From: Terriglobales bacterium
GTDB lineage: Bacteria > Acidobacteriota > Terriglobia > Terriglobales > Gp1-AA117
DNA: 5,691 nt
Direction: 5' to 3'
NCBI GenBank assembly: GCA_030150795.1
Contig: JASLFF010000145.1
Location: 1 to 5,691 of the forward strand
Shown here piece by piece: positions 4,938 through 5,691 of the stretch. The notes below the pieces were generated by a model. The model did no database searches. It was not told the DNA's origin and worked only from the letters and a program-made list of their open reading frames with translations. A program made the position numbers and the translations under genes. The stretch's first letter is position 1. The number at the start of each line of letters is the position of its first letter.

Positions 4938-5691
4938 TTACTTTGCCGCCGCCTTGGCTTTGCCAGCGGGAGGCTCGTCTCCGCCCGGCAGTTCCGGCGA
5001 GGGCTTTGGGCCTTTGTCGCCAATCTGCTTCACCTTGGAGAACAGCTCCGCCATGCTCATGCCGGAAAGCGCTTCAAACAGCGCCGGCACTTGCGCGGCG
5101 ATCTCCGCCATATCTCCGGTGATTTTGCTCATCCCGGCCGAATGCCCGTTGCCGGTAGAGACAATGGTGATTTTGTCGACGTTAGCCAGCGGTGACGCCA
5201 TGGCGCGGACCACTTCCGGCAAGCCTGTGATCAACTTATCCACCACGGCTGCCTGGTTATATTCCTGATAGGCTTCAGCCTTGATGTTCATGGCCTTGGC
5301 TTCAGCCTCACCTTTTTTGAAGATGATGTCGGCTTCAGCTTCGCCTTGTAACCGGATGGCATTGGCGCGGCCTTCGGCTTCCGCGATCAGGCGCTGCTTT
5401 TCGCCTTCCGCGATATTCAGCACGCGCTGCTTTTCGATTTCTGCCTGCTTCAGCACGGTAGCAATCAGCTCATTCTGGTGGCGCGCGATTTCCGCTTCCT
5501 GCACCTTGGTCTGTTGCTCTCTTTCAATCAACTGGACCTTAACTTGCTCTGCCACTACTTGCTGTTGTTGTATGTTCTGCTGAATTTCATACGCCTTGTC
5601 TGCCTGCGCCTGTTGCTTCTTGATCAGCTCAGAATAAGTGGCTTTCTTGACTTCAAGGTCGCGTTGCGCTTCTGCCTGCTTGGCCTGGGAA
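4938..5691 (-). CDS. Flotillin/SPFH-family protein, C-terminal part
   Basis: Partial gene: 250 residues are visible and the frame is open to the right edge, so the N-terminal membrane anchor and SPFH (band 7) domain lie outside the window. The apparent GTG start at 5555 is internal; upstream codons continue the same Gln/Glu/Lys/Ala helix (QADKAYEIQQNIQQQQ). The visible region is the flotillin coiled coil with its characteristic EA-rich repeats: AEGEKQRLIAEAEGRANA, QGEAEADIIFKKGEAEAKA and IKAEAYQEYNQ, at about residues 94-146. After it come VVDKLITGLPEVVRAMASPLANVDKI and ITIVSTGNG, the conserved end of flotillins, then a Pro/Gly/Lys/Ala-rich tail ending KAKAAAK. Flotillins oligomerise on the cytoplasmic face of the membrane and organise fluid/ordered regions; in bacteria they often accompany an NfeD-family partner, which would lie upstream outside this window. 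Followed by a hairpin terminator and the small membrane protein genes leading to pspA. Confidence 0.92.
   Translation of the reverse strand, partial: SQAKQAEAQRDLEVKKATYSELIKKQQAQADKAYEIQQNIQQQQVVAEQVKVQLIEREQQTKVQEAEIARHQNELIATVLKQAEIEKQRVLNIAEGEKQRLIAEAEGRANAIRLQGEAEADIIFKKGEAEAKAMNIKAEAYQEYNQAAVVDKLITGLPEVVRAMASPLANVDKITIVSTGNGHSAGMSKITGDMAEIAAQVPALFEALSGMSMAELFSKVKQIGDKGPKPSPELPGGDEPPAGKAKAAAK

Noticed and set aside
4473..5195. 240-codon open frame on the + strand
   Set aside because: It lies antisense to flotillin, the hairpin protein and the DUF1648-like gene, all with clear domains and ribosome sites. Its product has no recognisable family and low-complexity Pro/Ser/Ala content typical of an antisense frame.

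Overview
The window looks like a stretch of chromosome from a free-living bacterium of moderate-to-high GC content. The gene set (a MetX-like hydrolase with the RGHGTHT ending, secreted CAP-domain proteins, and flotillin beside a PspA/IM30 protein) fits a soil Acidobacteriota genome best. That placement is an inference from gene style; no rRNA or other marker is present. I see no tRNA, rRNA, CRISPR array, insertion sequence or phage gene.

Layout: positions 2-508 on the + strand hold the 3' part of an alpha/beta hydrolase gene. Everything else is on the - strand and, read in its own direction, runs from the right edge leftwards. First comes the 3' part of a flotillin gene (to 4938), then a hairpin terminator candidate (4898-4926). 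Next are a 70-residue two-helix membrane protein (4867-4655), a DUF1648-like membrane protein overlapping it by GTGA (4658-4242), and a PspA/IM30 protein (4190-3525), followed by a good intrinsic terminator (3477-3506). A second group follows: a 68-residue two-helix membrane protein (3410-3204) and a 253-residue six-helix membrane protein (3177-2416). Last is a secreted-protein operon: a CAP-domain gene (2367-1720, homology continuing to 1570), a small Imm32-like gene (1555-1331) and a second CAP-domain gene (1320-529). The hydrolase and the last CAP gene converge, with 20 bases between their stop codons.

How the genes may work together: flotillin and PspA are both membrane-surface proteins that respond to or organise lipid bilayers. 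Together with three small or repeated-hairpin membrane proteins and a DUF1648-like protein, they suggest a membrane-integrity or envelope-stress locus. The CAP-Imm32-CAP operon encodes two secreted paralogues flanking a small cytosolic protein that resembles a polymorphic-toxin immunity family; its purpose is unknown.

The clearest oddities are three. The first CAP gene has an in-frame TAA after which homology to its paralogue continues without a gap for 49 more codons, including a Cys conserved in both copies. An Imm32-like gene sits between two CAP duplicates. A similar two-helix hairpin appears to recur in three neighbouring proteins. None of this proves a new system. The most promising units for follow-up are the CAP-Imm32-CAP operon and the flotillin/PspA/hairpin cluster.
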